A program made the translations under genes and the position numbers. The notes beneath the pieces were generated by a model. That model worked only from the letters and a program-made list of their open reading frames with translations, was not told where the DNA came from and searched no databases. A DNA stretch of 42,457 nucleotides from JAQICB01 sp046482735 (GTDB taxonomy: Bacteria; Bacteroidota; Bacteroidia; Bacteroidales; UBA1715): assembly GCA_046482735.1 (NCBI GenBank), contig JAWOEL010000040.1:1-42457 (forward strand). Reading direction: 5' to 3'. Of the stretch, positions 16,507 to 25,992 are shown piece after piece (positions within the stretch are counted from its first letter, which is position 1; the number at the start of each line of letters is the position of its first letter).

Positions 16507-17814
16507 TATACGGAAATACGGAAAATCAATCCCCAATTCAAACCGCATAAGCAACATGTATTTTTCTATTAAAGTGGTTATAAGAAAGTTTTCGCGAACA
16601 TGCTCAACCGCAGAAATTCCCATTCGTTCACGATCTTCATCATTCAGCAACATATGTTTTGAAAATGCAACAATACGATCAATATCAAATGGTTCAACAA
16701 GAAAACCTGTTTTTCCGTCAATAACCTGGAGTACGATTCCCCCCACATTACTGCCAATCACAGGTGTCCCCTGCCATAATGCCTCTGTTACCACAAGTCC
16801 AAAACCTTCTTTGGTTGACACATGAATAAACACAGACGCTAATTTCAATAAACACCCGATATTTTCATCATTATCAGGTATATTCAACAAAGGATAGATA
16901 TCAGGATCCTCATCAATTTCATCAAGAATTTCCTGATACATTTTCATTCCCTCAGGGTCATCTGTTGCAGAATTACCAACAATAATTAACTGCGGATGTA
17001 ATTTTTTAACATCAGAATCTTCTTTCAATTTTTTAAAGGCATCAACTATTGTTTTTTGATTTTTATGCACATCATATCGTGACACGGCCAATACAATAGG
17101 ACGTTCAGGGTCAATGTTATGCTCTTTTAACAATGGTTCCAAATTGTGCAAGGATTCTTCTGTTGTACGTTGTCTATTCTTTTTAGATAAAGGATCAATT
17201 GCAGGTACAATTTGATATACAGGTTTTTTTATACCATCCTTCACAAATTCACGCATAGAAAAAATAGATGCATCATAATTATTGATATAGGGCAATAAAA
17301 AATTCCATATCATTTCATTTGCCTCCGAAGTGTCTATATGACACCGCCATACTATTTTACTCTTATACTCTCCATGCACGATAGAAGCACATGGCTGAGG
17401 GTCATGAACAACCGTAAAGTCAGCTTTTAACACATCGTCTTTAAAGTTCTGTTTATTTGTCTGAATATACGTTTCAAACAAATCTTCGAGAGTAAACTCC
17501 TGATTTACTCCCTGTATAATATTATGAAACCGTTTTGTTATAGAATAAAACTGTTCATTCCCTTCTATACTATACCATTTTGCATCAATACCTAAACCTT
17601 TTGCTATTGGGATAACACTTTTTAACATTTCTGCTACTCCACCACCATCAAACGTAGAGTTTACATGAAACCATTGTTTGTTTTCCAAATGGTGTGCTAC
17701 TTGTAATAAACGTTCAATCTTCGGGGCTCCAATAACATCTTTATATTTCATTATATCAATCGCATCTAAAGGATCATGCGTTGCTAAAAACTTTTTACTC
17801 TCATTATTGTACAT
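16504..17814 (-). CDS. treT: TreT-like trehalose synthase (GT4 glycosyltransferase)
   Basis: 436 residues, one GT-B fold. The N-terminal half has HVNSTFDGGGVAEMLKSVIP, then GLGIDAKWYSIEGNEQFYSI and FTVVHDPQP, all characteristic of the TreT/trehalose phosphorylase-synthase branch of GT4. The C-terminal half holds VLAVSRYDVHKNQKTIVDAF and the nucleotide-sugar motif STKEGFGLVVTEALWQGTPV (Glu near residue 335). TreT makes trehalose reversibly from NDP-glucose and glucose; the exact sugar donor cannot be read here. The gene stands alone. Its last codon (ATA, Ile) is followed by a TAG that belongs to repeat copy A, so the C-terminus may have been set by that insertion. Confidence 0.83.
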   Translation of the reverse strand: MYNNESKKFLATHDPLDAIDIMKYKDVIGAPKIERLLQVAHHLENKQWFHVNSTFDGGGVAEMLKSVIPIAKGLGIDAKWYSIEGNEQFYSITKRFHNIIQGVNQEFTLEDLFETYIQTNKQNFKDDVLKADFTVVHDPQPCASIVHGEYKSKIVWRCHIDTSEANEMIWNFLLPYINNYDASIFSMREFVKDGIKKPVYQIVPAIDPLSKKNRQRTTEESLHNLEPLLKEHNIDPERPIVLAVSRYDVHKNQKTIVDAFKKLKEDSDVKKLHPQLIIVGNSATDDPEGMKMYQEILDEIDEDPDIYPLLNIPDNDENIGCLLKLASVFIHVSTKEGFGLVVTEALWQGTPVIGSNVGGIVLQVIDGKTGFLVEPFDIDRIVAFSKHMLLNDEDRERMGISAVEHVRENFLITTLIEKYMLLMRFELGIDFPYFRI

Positions 17815-18026
17815 AGTATATAATTTGAAAAATTAATAATAAATAATGTATACTCTCTTTAATTTACCAGCATTACTATCTAATAGGATAAATCAATATT
17901 TTACTTATAAAAGTACGCATTTTTTCGAATATCACATAACAAATATTTAAAAAAATAGTGCTTATAATATATGTTACAAATAAATAAATTGATATCCAGA
18001 CTTATATAAAAAAACAATCGCGTTCT

Positions 18027-18878
18027 TTATTGTATAATAAGTTTATATATACGTTGATTATACCCACACCAAATACCTCCTCCTCCGGAAACATTCGAAA
18101 CTAAATTTGAACCGTACGAAGCAAACGGATTGCCAATATTAAAGACTTCTTTTTCGTAATTTTTCCAAAACAAATATGCATCTTTATTCATGCTCACAAC
18201 CTTTAATGCAACTGTATCATGTACTGAATAAGAAAAATCACGAGATTTATCATAAAAATTTTCATTCCCTTTATATATCGGTTTATCTTCACATATTCCG
18301 GTAAAAGAATTATCGTCGAAAGACGATAAATATGTAGAAACATACTCGTGCTGTTTTGATTGGATACGAGTAAAAGTTCTATAATAGTTTTTTTGGTTTG
18401 GATTATCACACAATCGAATCCACATATCACGTTTTAAACTATCTTTTGCAGCAATTGTCCAAACAGAATCCACTGAAACCGGTTCTGGTATACTTGTATG
18501 TGCGGTAACTGTATCGTCATAATACACAATTTCTAACTTATAGGTTTTTCCTTCTTCACCACGAATTTTTTCAGATTCATAATAATGTTGCGGAAAAGCA
18601 TTTTTATTCCATCGCAAATATAAATACTCAGACTGTTCACCATCTGAAATCCGCACATTTGCACGAGTAGTAACGATATCCAAATATGTTGAAGAATCAA
18701 TACGTGATTCTACAGGAATTGCTTGCGTTAACACAACGTGTGCTTTTTTACCTACTTCTATGTAACCATCAACTATGAGTATTGATTCAGAATCAGATTC
18801 GTTTCCAAAATCATCAGCACATCTGCATAACTGAGAAGCGACAACAACAAACAATACATAAATAGCTACTATCCTCAT
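18027..18878 (-). CDS. DUF4249 lipoprotein partner of the TonB-dependent receptor
   Basis: 283 residues from ATG 18878, two bases after the receptor's stop codon. A longer ORF starts nine codons earlier, but would overlap the receptor. The N-terminus is a signal peptide with Cys at about 18 and 20 (SQLCRC), probably lipidated. The body has strands ILIVDGYIEVGKKAHVVLTQ and EEGKTYKLEIVYYDD, and closes with GGGIWCGYNQRIYKLII, as in DUF4249. Genes of this family usually follow a TonB-dependent receptor and are thought to be its surface lipoprotein. The ligand is unknown. Confidence 0.83.
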   Translation of the reverse strand: MRIVAIYVLFVVVASQLCRCADDFGNESDSESILIVDGYIEVGKKAHVVLTQAIPVESRIDSSTYLDIVTTRANVRISDGEQSEYLYLRWNKNAFPQHYYESEKIRGEEGKTYKLEIVYYDDTVTAHTSIPEPVSVDSVWTIAAKDSLKRDMWIRLCDNPNQKNYYRTFTRIQSKQHEYVSTYLSSFDDNSFTGICEDKPIYKGNENFYDKSRDFSYSVHDTVALKVVSMNKDAYLFWKNYEKEVFNIGNPFASYGSNLVSNVSGGGGIWCGYNQRIYKLIIQ

Positions 18879-18880
18879 AA

Positions 18881-21226
18881 TCAAAAAGTAAAATGCAAAG
18901 AACACGAAGGTAACACGGGAAATAATCCCACAAAATCTTGTGTAGTTGTTATTGCAAAATTATCTATATCTCCGGTAATTCCATAATATACATAATAACT
19001 ATTTGTTCTGTTATACGCATTATATACCGAAACATTAAATTGTAAGGTATGCTTTTCTGTATTAACACACGTATAATCCAAACCAAGATCTAAACGATGA
19101 TAAGCAGGCATACGAGAATTGTTGATTGTTCCATATTGATTAATTAAATTTTTATCAATGAAATAACGATATGCGGGTTTCGAATACACTCTACCACTCG
19201 AATACACCCAAAGAGCCGATAAACTAAGATGAGAGGTTATGGTATAAGTTGCATACACCGAGACATTATGTGGTTTATCATACGAAGCAGGATACACATT
19301 ATTATCATTAATAGAACTAAATTTGCGTAATGAACGTGAAAAAACATAGGACACACCGCCTTGTAAAATTCCTTCATTTTTTTCTATACTCATTTCTGTG
19401 CCAGCAGAAAAACCACTACCTGTAGCAATTTTTGTGGCAAGAGATTGATTATACAATGTAAAAAAACCATCCTTAAATTCAACAAGATTATTCATTTTTT
19501 TACCATATACAGAAAACGAAGCTGAATAGTCGTTTTTAATTGTTGATACATACCCAACACTTAATTGTACTCCTCTTTGTGCAGGACTTATGGCACTTGC
19601 CGGAAACCATATATCTGCTGGCAAAGCAGCCGAGAATAATGAAACCATATGAAGATTCTGATTTGCACGAACACATGCAGCTTTTAGCGAAGATGTAGAT
19701 GATAAAATATATGTACTTGAAATACGAGGCTCAAAACCAAAATGTGAATACATAATTTCATTATTGGTATATTTTACAGAATCCGTAAGTTCATTATAGC
19801 TATCATATGTATATTCTGTAGCAGGTCCTAATTGGGCATATGGAACAAATCTAAAACCATACTCAACAGAAAATCGTGAAGAATATTTTTTTGTATATGA
19901 ACCAAATATTGATGCCCCCCCACTACGACTTAACTGAGAATCAGATGGTGACACGTCTGAACTATCTATAAAAGCAGAAATCGAACCGGAATTAAATTGA
20001 TTATATGATGCATCAACACCTAGAGTATACGTGTAACTATCGCTGTTTTTTGTGTACACATAATTCACTGCAGATGTTGAAATGCCTGTAGAAATAGCCA
20101 ATGAATATACACTTTGATTCGCCAAAAAATTAAAGTCATACACAGAATGCGATGCCGTGAGTGTCTGAAATACATCTTCCTCTGACAAATGCTTCCAGCG
20201 TGCACTAAACACTGTATTACCCCAATCAACACAATTATACAATGACGTTTCATTGTTATTCATATTAAAAGCATCTTCTCCTGAATAAAACGAAAAACTC
20301 AAAATATTATTCATATTAATACGGTAATCATATCGTACAGTTGCATCATTAAAATCAAATTTTGGTTGTGTTTCTTCATTGTTTCCAATCACATCAAGTA
20401 TCAAAGGCATAACAATTAAATCGAGATACGATTTTCGATACGAAAACCGTAAAGCACTATTATCACTTACCCGTAAAGATGTATATACACTCGAGGACAA
20501 AAGACCAACAGAAACGGCACCGGAAATAGAATCAACGAATGCAGAGCGAGTTTCAATATCCAAAACAGATGACATTCTACCACCATACTCTATAGGTGCT
20601 GCAGATTTATATAAATCGGCAGCATCAATAATTTCTGAAGGAAAAACAGAAAAAAAACCCAACAAATGAGATGGATTAAATACCGGTGCACCATCCAATA
20701 AAATAAGATTTTGCTCTTGTGTTCCTCCACGAACATTCATTCCCTGTACCCCTTCAGATTTTTGCACCCCACCTTTGGTTGAAAAACTTCTTATAATATC
20801 TGCCTCACCCATCATGCTTGGAATTTGTGATAAATCTACACGATTGAGTGTAATTTTATCTATTTTTTCGGTAACAACATTTTCCTTTTTTTGTTTCGTT
20901 ATTACTACTTTAGACAACTCAACACCTGCTGGTTGCATAAAAAAAACATATGTCGTATCTGAAACAAGCTGTCTTTGAAAAACAGTATCCTGATAACCAA
21001 CATATGAAATTTCAAATGTGTATTCTCCTTTTGGAAGCTCAAATATGCATTTCCCATGTTCATCTGAAATTGTCCCCTCATTTATTTCCGAAACAAAAAT
21101 ATAAGCAGACTCCAACTTTTGATTGCTCTTTTTATCAACTACTTGTAAAGTACAGGAATACGTTTGAGAAAACATATATTGTACACTAATACATACTAAT
21201 AAACAAACAACTAATACACGACTCAT
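18881..21226 (-). CDS. TonB-dependent receptor with N-terminal carboxypeptidase-like domain
   Basis: 781 residues from ATG 21226 (an in-frame GTG lies three codons earlier). Signal peptide of about 20 residues (ending MFSQ). Residues about 22-100 are a carboxypeptidase-regulatory-like beta domain (LQVVDKKSNQKLESAYIFVS ... GEYTFEISYVGYQDT). The plug has IPSMMGEADIIRSF, GMNVRGGTQEQNLILLDGAP and EYGGRMSSVLDIET. The remainder is a barrel ending in LHFTF. It imports an unknown substrate across the outer membrane with TonB energy. It is not a SusC type: there is no SusD gene, and the partner is DUF4249. No clear promoter is visible in the 178-base upstream gap. Confidence 0.93.
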   Translation of the reverse strand: MSRVLVVCLLVCISVQYMFSQTYSCTLQVVDKKSNQKLESAYIFVSEINEGTISDEHGKCIFELPKGEYTFEISYVGYQDTVFQRQLVSDTTYVFFMQPAGVELSKVVITKQKKENVVTEKIDKITLNRVDLSQIPSMMGEADIIRSFSTKGGVQKSEGVQGMNVRGGTQEQNLILLDGAPVFNPSHLLGFFSVFPSEIIDAADLYKSAAPIEYGGRMSSVLDIETRSAFVDSISGAVSVGLLSSSVYTSLRVSDNSALRFSYRKSYLDLIVMPLILDVIGNNEETQPKFDFNDATVRYDYRINMNNILSFSFYSGEDAFNMNNNETSLYNCVDWGNTVFSARWKHLSEEDVFQTLTASHSVYDFNFLANQSVYSLAISTGISTSAVNYVYTKNSDSYTYTLGVDASYNQFNSGSISAFIDSSDVSPSDSQLSRSGGASIFGSYTKKYSSRFSVEYGFRFVPYAQLGPATEYTYDSYNELTDSVKYTNNEIMYSHFGFEPRISSTYILSSTSSLKAACVRANQNLHMVSLFSAALPADIWFPASAISPAQRGVQLSVGYVSTIKNDYSASFSVYGKKMNNLVEFKDGFFTLYNQSLATKIATGSGFSAGTEMSIEKNEGILQGGVSYVFSRSLRKFSSINDNNVYPASYDKPHNVSVYATYTITSHLSLSALWVYSSGRVYSKPAYRYFIDKNLINQYGTINNSRMPAYHRLDLGLDYTCVNTEKHTLQFNVSVYNAYNRTNSYYVYYGITGDIDNFAITTTQDFVGLFPVLPSCSLHFTF

Positions 21227-21349
21227 AAAACACACAACAACATATCAAACATGAATTTAACCAATTTCTATTATTAGAATGTATGTATGTAAACAACTAT
21301 TTTATTTATTTGTATAAATAATTACAGACCTACAATACGTATACTACAA

Positions 21350-21391
21350 CATAAAAAAAGGTTGGCTACACAATACAGTAACCAACCTTTT
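21350..21391 (-). terminator. Intrinsic terminator of the lipoprotein gene at 21414
   Basis: AAAAGGTTGG (21356-21365) pairs with CCAACCTTTT (21382-21391) around a 16-base loop. On the minus strand the stem is followed by a run of T. It begins 23 bases past the stop codon at 21414. Confidence 0.78.
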
Positions 21392-21413
21392 AATAGAAAA
21401 ATTTTCATAAAAA

Positions 21414-22739
21414 TTAAAAAGTATCAAATAAATCTTCTAATTCAGTTTCTAAATCTTCTAATTCAGCTTCAAAATCTTCAAATCCTTCCTGAAAATAAAC
21501 TTCAGCATCTACCGGAGAACCATTTTCTTCAAATATAAATTGAACAGCAACGTCTTCACGTTCTTTCGTATCGTATTGCTGTGTTTCAAAATTATAATCT
21601 TCATATTCCACCGTTTTCATGTACATCTCAGCATTAGCAATTTTTTTCGAATTATCAGTATACATTAAATACATGTTAACATGTTTATTTAAAGCAAAGA
21701 CAATACTATCCTGTAATTGATTAACAGAATAGCCTTCTGCATCAGCTTTATTAATTATTTCTTGTATAGCATTTGATAATTTTTTTGTGTTTATCAAATT
21801 AATTAATTTAACATTCATTATTTGATAATACATTTTAACATCCTGAAGAAACATTCCTGCTTCAGAGATATAGTTATCTTCATGAAATTGAGATGTATCA
21901 TTACGGATAATATTATTTTCAAAATATGTCTCTATATCAGAAACATCAAAGTTACCACTTGCATCTACACCTGTATTCATTAATGTTTTATCGCCATACG
22001 TAAATAAATAATCATATGACGCAGCACTAGTATTTTGATTTAAGCTACGCTTCCATGTATAATCTTCTAATCTAAATGATGATTCAATTATTGAAGGAAC
22101 ACCATCAGAATTATACTCCGCATCAAGTGTATATTCAACAAGTGTTGCACCTTTCACATCAAAGGTCACAGAAACATTATTAGGAGCTTCAGTAGTTGAA
22201 AGATATGTATCTGAAACATTCGTTAATTCCGTACTCAAAGTCAACTCACAATTATTCTCGTCGTCGACATCAGCATCATATGGAAATATGTATTTCACCA
22301 TCAATTCGTCAGTTTGCGATTCAACAAACTCTCCTGTCGTAGAATTCCAGGTATAAATACCAGCATCCTCTTCGATATCAGCACGTAAAGAATAATTTTT
22401 AAGTAAACTTTTGACCTCTTGTGTAGAATTTCCACTTTGTAAAGAAAGAAGTGTTGGTAAAAAACCGGATTTAATAACTACTGATTTTTCACCTGATAAC
22501 TTATTTGACAAACTTTTTGCAGCAACAAAAACATCTGATTTTGGTAAATTTTCAAGTTCTTTCATAAAATCTATACCTGCCTTTTCCATATTAGCTTTAC
22601 TAACTTCTGGCGAATCCTCGCTATATTCTGGTTCTTTTTCAGGAATATCATTTGTTTGAGCAGGATCATCTTTTTTACATGCGGTAAAAACAAGTCCCAA
22701 ACTTAGGATAATAAATAATGGTTTAAATAGCTTTTTCAT
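21414..22739 (-). CDS. Unrecognised lipoprotein with acidic C-terminus
   Basis: 441 residues from ATG 22739; a start three codons earlier is possible. The signal peptide ends VFTAC (lipid-accepting Cys at 21), followed by a linker rich in Asp, Glu, Pro and Ser. The mature protein is acidic, with mixed helical and beta character: repeated strands at 130-260 (DELMVKYIFPYDADVDDENN, VTFDVKGATLVEYTLDAEYN) and helices at 300-350. The last 25 residues are an acidic heptad-like helix (FEDFEAELEDLETELEDL), encoded by a short near-repeat. I know no family for it. It has its own promoter and terminator and so is monocistronic. Confidence 0.75.
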   Translation of the reverse strand: MKKLFKPLFIILSLGLVFTACKKDDPAQTNDIPEKEPEYSEDSPEVSKANMEKAGIDFMKELENLPKSDVFVAAKSLSNKLSGEKSVVIKSGFLPTLLSLQSGNSTQEVKSLLKNYSLRADIEEDAGIYTWNSTTGEFVESQTDELMVKYIFPYDADVDDENNCELTLSTELTNVSDTYLSTTEAPNNVSVTFDVKGATLVEYTLDAEYNSDGVPSIIESSFRLEDYTWKRSLNQNTSAASYDYLFTYGDKTLMNTGVDASGNFDVSDIETYFENNIIRNDTSQFHEDNYISEAGMFLQDVKMYYQIMNVKLINLINTKKLSNAIQEIINKADAEGYSVNQLQDSIVFALNKHVNMYLMYTDNSKKIANAEMYMKTVEYEDYNFETQQYDTKEREDVAVQFIFEENGSPVDAEVYFQEGFEDFEAELEDLETELEDLFDTF

Positions 22740-22783
22740 ACAATACATAGTTTTAAATTAATTATTTTGGGTATTTATTAATA

Positions 22784-22814
22784 CAAAATTAGTAATATGC
22801 TCAACATTAGCAAA
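22784..22814 (-). promoter_or_regulatory. Promoter of the unrecognised lipoprotein gene
   Basis: On the minus strand TTTG (22814-22811), a 19-base spacer and TAATTTTG (22791-22784) match the full Bacteroidota consensus. Predicted start near 22777, about 38 bases before ATG 22739. Confidence 0.7.
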
Positions 22815-22872
22815 TATATTTTGCGATAATTTTTTATTCTCATTATAAAAAAATATATACACCACACATAAC

Positions 22873-23053
22873 TAGTTTCTGCGCGAAAACTCCAAATACA
22901 TCCCCGAAGTATATTCGGGGTAGACTGTTATTCTCATCTTGAAAACAATCATTTACAGACGTAAACTTATTGATTTTAAAGATTTTGAAAGCCTCGTCTT
23001 TGAAGCTTTCGCATCAGAAACACAGAAAAAAAATAGTTTTCTCGCAAGCACTA
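22873..23053 (-). repeat. Dispersed repeat, copy B (181 bp, longest copy)
   Basis: Starts TAGTTTCTGCGCGAAAACTC and ends TAGTTTTCTCGCAAGCACTA. The termini are imperfect inverted repeats of about 19 bases. Inside are a hairpin CCCCGAA-GTATA-TTCGGGG (22902-22920) and a block shared with copy C (GTTATTCTCATCTT, CTTATTGATTTT, then GCTTTCGCATCAGA). No ORF. It begins 8 bases past the stop of the leftward phosphoesterase gene, in the same orientation to that gene as copies A, C and D. Confidence 0.75.
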
Positions 23054-23061
23054 ACTATTAA

Positions 23062-23559
23062 TTAGTCACGGCTTCGTTTATATTCAATAACTTTCATGTT
23101 TTGTGGAATTGAATCAATTATATCAAATTCTATCATTGTACGAACAGTATGAAATCCAAACTTCCCAATTGCACCGGGATTAATAAACAATGCTTTATGA
23201 TTTGCATCATTCATAATTTTAAGTATATGAGAATGTCCACACACAATAATGTCAGGAGTGTGTTGTGTTATTAATTGAAAACATTCTCGTGTATATTTTT
23301 TAGGATATCCTCCAATATGACGCATCAACACAGTTAAATTGTGCACAGTAAATATAAGATTTTCCGGAAACTCACTACGCACATCAACTCCATCAATATT
23401 ACCATACACAGCACGTACTGGTGCACATGTCCGAAGAGTCTCTACTACAGATATATCACCAATATCACCAACATGCCAAATTTCATCAACTTGCTGTGCT
23501 CTTTCAATAATTTCCTTACCGATATATGAATGCGTATCGGATAATACTAAAATTTTCAT
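23062..23559 (-). CDS. YfcE/MJ0936-type metallophosphoesterase
   Basis: 165 residues, the usual size for the family. Metal-binding motifs in order: LVLSDTHS (Asp, His), HVGDIGD (Asp), VYGNIDG (Asn), RHIGG (His), and CGHSHILK (His, His), with NPGAIGK close behind. These proteins are manganese-dependent phosphodiesterases acting on small model esters; the natural substrate is unknown. The gene is the last of a tight minus-strand group after WbqC and a 35-codon small ORF, 13 bases from the latter. Repeat copy B follows. Confidence 0.92.
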   Translation of the reverse strand: MKILVLSDTHSYIGKEIIERAQQVDEIWHVGDIGDISVVETLRTCAPVRAVYGNIDGVDVRSEFPENLIFTVHNLTVLMRHIGGYPKKYTRECFQLITQHTPDIIVCGHSHILKIMNDANHKALFINPGAIGKFGFHTVRTMIEFDIIDSIPQNMKVIEYKRSRD

Positions 23560-23572
23560 ATATTTTTATAAT

Positions 23573-23680
23573 TTACGTTGATTTTGTTGTATGCCGACTT
23601 GCTGATTTTGGAATTATGTATATCAATCCGGATACTAAATTAATTGCACCACACAATTTGTTATTCAGGAAACGTTTCAT
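23573..23680 (-). CDS. Small ORF of 35 codons between wbqC-like and yfcE-like genes
   Basis: ATG 23680 to TAA 23573. The peptide starts MKRFLNNKLCGAINLVSGLI and goes on IYIIPKSASRHTTKST: a basic start, about 15 hydrophobic residues and a polar tail. GGGGAT lies 8 bases before the ATG. The ORF begins 13 bases after the WbqC stop and ends 13 bases before the phosphoesterase start, so it exactly fills what would otherwise be a 134-base gap. Spacing and hydrophobicity favour a real small membrane peptide. No family is recognised, and a chance ORF is not excluded. Confidence 0.38.
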   Translation of the reverse strand: MKRFLNNKLCGAINLVSGLIYIIPKSASRHTTKST

Positions 23681-23693
23681 AATAAAATCCCCA

Positions 23694-24320
23694 TTATACA
23701 TTTTCACTCAAGTGTTCAATATATTGAATAGATTCAGGTCCTAAATTACATATCAAATCAAGAATACTTAATCCGGGTATAAAGCCATTTTTTTCTTCAA
23801 AAACCTGAATATAATGATTGTAATTAAAGTTTTGTTCTTTTTTTGGACTTATACTATATCTCACATCATAGTTTTGACGTTCATCATAGCTATGCAAAAA
23901 ATCTGCCGTATACAATATAGGAACTGATACAGACAACAAAGAACATACTGTCTCTAAAAGATTATTATTAAAATCCAACAACCACCTATAATGTTCTGAA
24001 TAAAAAGGATAAAAATATTCTTTATAATATTCAAAAAACGGAGATGTGTTATAAGCAGATTCTATTGCGTGCCAATGCTGTTTTTGCCAGGATTCATCAT
24101 ACGAAATACGCACATCGCGTATATTAGTTTTACTTCCATTCACACGAATAACAGGAATAATTAAATCCAGTTTTCCTTGTGCAGTAGCAATAGAAGCACG
24201 ATTTCTATATGATTGTTTTACAAAATGTTCATAAACTTCTATATAAATCCGGGAAGACTGCAATGCATATGCAAAAAAACATATCGGTGGTAAATATGAA
24301 GTTGCTGCAATAAGATTCAT
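23694..24320 (-). CDS. WbqC family protein
   Basis: 208 residues. The N-terminal IAATSYLPPICFFAYALQSS, with IEVYEHFVKQSYRNRASIA and the conserved QHWHAIESAYNTSPFFEYY segment, matches the WbqC-like family. Family members occur in O-antigen and other surface-glycan loci, and are proposed to act in amino-sugar modification. Here no glycan genes adjoin; the gene lies downstream of lepB and upstream of a small ORF and a phosphoesterase. There is no signal peptide, so it is cytoplasmic. Confidence 0.88.
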   Translation of the reverse strand: MNLIAATSYLPPICFFAYALQSSRIYIEVYEHFVKQSYRNRASIATAQGKLDLIIPVIRVNGSKTNIRDVRISYDESWQKQHWHAIESAYNTSPFFEYYKEYFYPFYSEHYRWLLDFNNNLLETVCSLLSVSVPILYTADFLHSYDERQNYDVRYSISPKKEQNFNYNHYIQVFEEKNGFIPGLSILDLICNLGPESIQYIEHLSENV

Positions 24321-24445
24321 ACGTATATGTAATAGATTAAAAAAAGATATAGTATAATCAAGTTACTTCAATAAACATGCCTGCATGATTTATAATAAAA
24401 TGCAAAAAAACAATCAGCACATCAAAATTCCTGATTCAATACATA

Positions 24446-25846
24446 TTAATCATCATGAACAATTGTAAACAAACGATTCCATCGAATATTAAACGGGAAA
24501 ACACCTCTATCACTCAACGAAAGCCAAATTATTGAAGCTTTACCAACAATATGATTCATTGGCACCGGTCCCCAATAGCGGGAATCCTGAGAATTATCAC
24601 GATTATCACCCATCATCCAGTAATAATCCATTGTAAAGGTATACGAATCCACTTTTTCACCATTAATAAAAATATGTTCACCTTCTACCTGTAAATCATT
24701 ACGCTCGTATACAGAAATTATACGCTGATACAAAGGCAAATTAGTAACATTTAAATCAACAGTTACACCAGCTTTCGGAATAACATACGGTCCGAGAAAA
24801 TCCTTGTTCCATGAATAATTTGAATGATGCGGAAAACAGTTATGATCCCATCTCCCTTTTAGCCCCTCACGAAAACGTTCAATATTTTTAACAATAGAAA
24901 AAGAAGACAATAATTCGTATTTCTCCTTATTCAATAAAGCTAAATATCCTGATGGCGTTTCCATATATTCACGAATCCCGAGTTCCGGCATACGTCTTAT
25001 TCTTTTCCCCTCAACTTCAACAAGATACCGAAATTGTTTACCTTCAATATTTTTTTGTGGATTACCATTAATAAAAACATTACCATGAATAACTTCTAAC
25101 GTATCACCCGGTATAGCAACACAACGTTTTATATAATTTTCACGTTTATCAACCGGTCTGGAAATAATAGAATCTTCAAAATACGCATAAAAAACTTGTT
25201 CTGCCGTCTCATACTGTTGAGTTAACTTTTCATACCGTCTATAATCGGCAGCATTCATTGGAGCATAATTAGGGAAATCACGCTTTAACTGGTAAAAACT
25301 TTGTGCCTGACGTGTAAGAATTACCGAATCACCTTCCGGAAAATTAAATACTACAATATCATCATTTTCTATCTCCTCTAAACCAGCTAATCGTCGATAC
25401 GGTACTTTCCACGATTCACTATATGATTTTTTCATATTATTTGAAAACGGCATAGAATGATGTACAAAAGGGAAGGATAAGGGCGTCATAGGTGTACGAG
25501 GACCATAATGAAATTTACTCACAAATAAAAAATCACCAACCAGCAACGAACCTTCCATTGAAGAAGTAGGAATAGTATACGCTTCAAAAAAGAATAAACG
25601 AATAAAAGAAGCTGCAATTACAGCAAATATAATAGCATCAACCCAACCTAACAACCACTTTTGAAATTTATTTTTAGGTTTTACTGCATTCCAAAATGCC
25701 CATGGAACTTTTTTGGTTATGTATAAATCAAAAATCACAACGAGACCAAAAAGCCACCAAAAATTTTGTAACCAAATAACCCACAGTGTGTAACAAATAG
25801 CAACTAGAGAAAATGTTACCCATTTGTTTTCAAAAAGCTTTTTCAT
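24446..25846 (-). CDS. lepB: Signal peptidase I
   Basis: 466 residues, longer than the enterobacterial enzyme but typical of Bacteroidota. Two N-terminal hydrophobic segments (about 10-28 and 30-45) and a third at 70-88 anchor it in the inner membrane. The catalytic Ser is Ser96 in PTSSMEGSLL; the general-base Lys lies in NYIKRCVAIPGD near residue 239. The C-terminal box MMGDNRDNSQDSRYWGPV is intact. Extra insertions occur between the boxes (about 130-225 and 270-370). It removes signal peptides from exported proteins. Gaps of 125 and 146 bases separate it from WbqC and dapB. Confidence 0.95.
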   Translation of the reverse strand: MKKLFENKWVTFSLVAICYTLWVIWLQNFWWLFGLVVIFDLYITKKVPWAFWNAVKPKNKFQKWLLGWVDAIIFAVIAASFIRLFFFEAYTIPTSSMEGSLLVGDFLFVSKFHYGPRTPMTPLSFPFVHHSMPFSNNMKKSYSESWKVPYRRLAGLEEIENDDIVVFNFPEGDSVILTRQAQSFYQLKRDFPNYAPMNAADYRRYEKLTQQYETAEQVFYAYFEDSIISRPVDKRENYIKRCVAIPGDTLEVIHGNVFINGNPQKNIEGKQFRYLVEVEGKRIRRMPELGIREYMETPSGYLALLNKEKYELLSSFSIVKNIERFREGLKGRWDHNCFPHHSNYSWNKDFLGPYVIPKAGVTVDLNVTNLPLYQRIISVYERNDLQVEGEHIFINGEKVDSYTFTMDYYWMMGDNRDNSQDSRYWGPVPMNHIVGKASIIWLSLSDRGVFPFNIRWNRLFTIVHDD

Positions 25847-25916
25847 ATGTTTATATTAATTGATTGTTATGTATCATAACTTGACTCGTTAGTTGCAAAA
25901 AAGTTATGCAAAACAT

Positions 25917-25950
25917 ACATAAAAAGCAGTTTCTACACTACTTTTTATGT
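25917..25950 (-). terminator. Hairpin after dapB
   Basis: ACATAAAAAG (25917-25926) pairs perfectly with CTTTTTATGT (25941-25950), with three more inner pairs. It lies 43 bases past the dapB stop, between dapB and lepB. The U-tract after it is interrupted, so it is a weaker terminator than the one at 26731. Confidence 0.5.
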
Positions 25951-25992
25951 AAAACACCTGTTTATAAACTAACAAATAACATATTTAGTATA

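Noticed and set aside
18879..18905. Nine-codon longer start for the DUF4249 protein
   Set aside because: It would overlap the receptor gene by 25 bases, while ATG 18878 directly follows the receptor stop and begins a good signal peptide.
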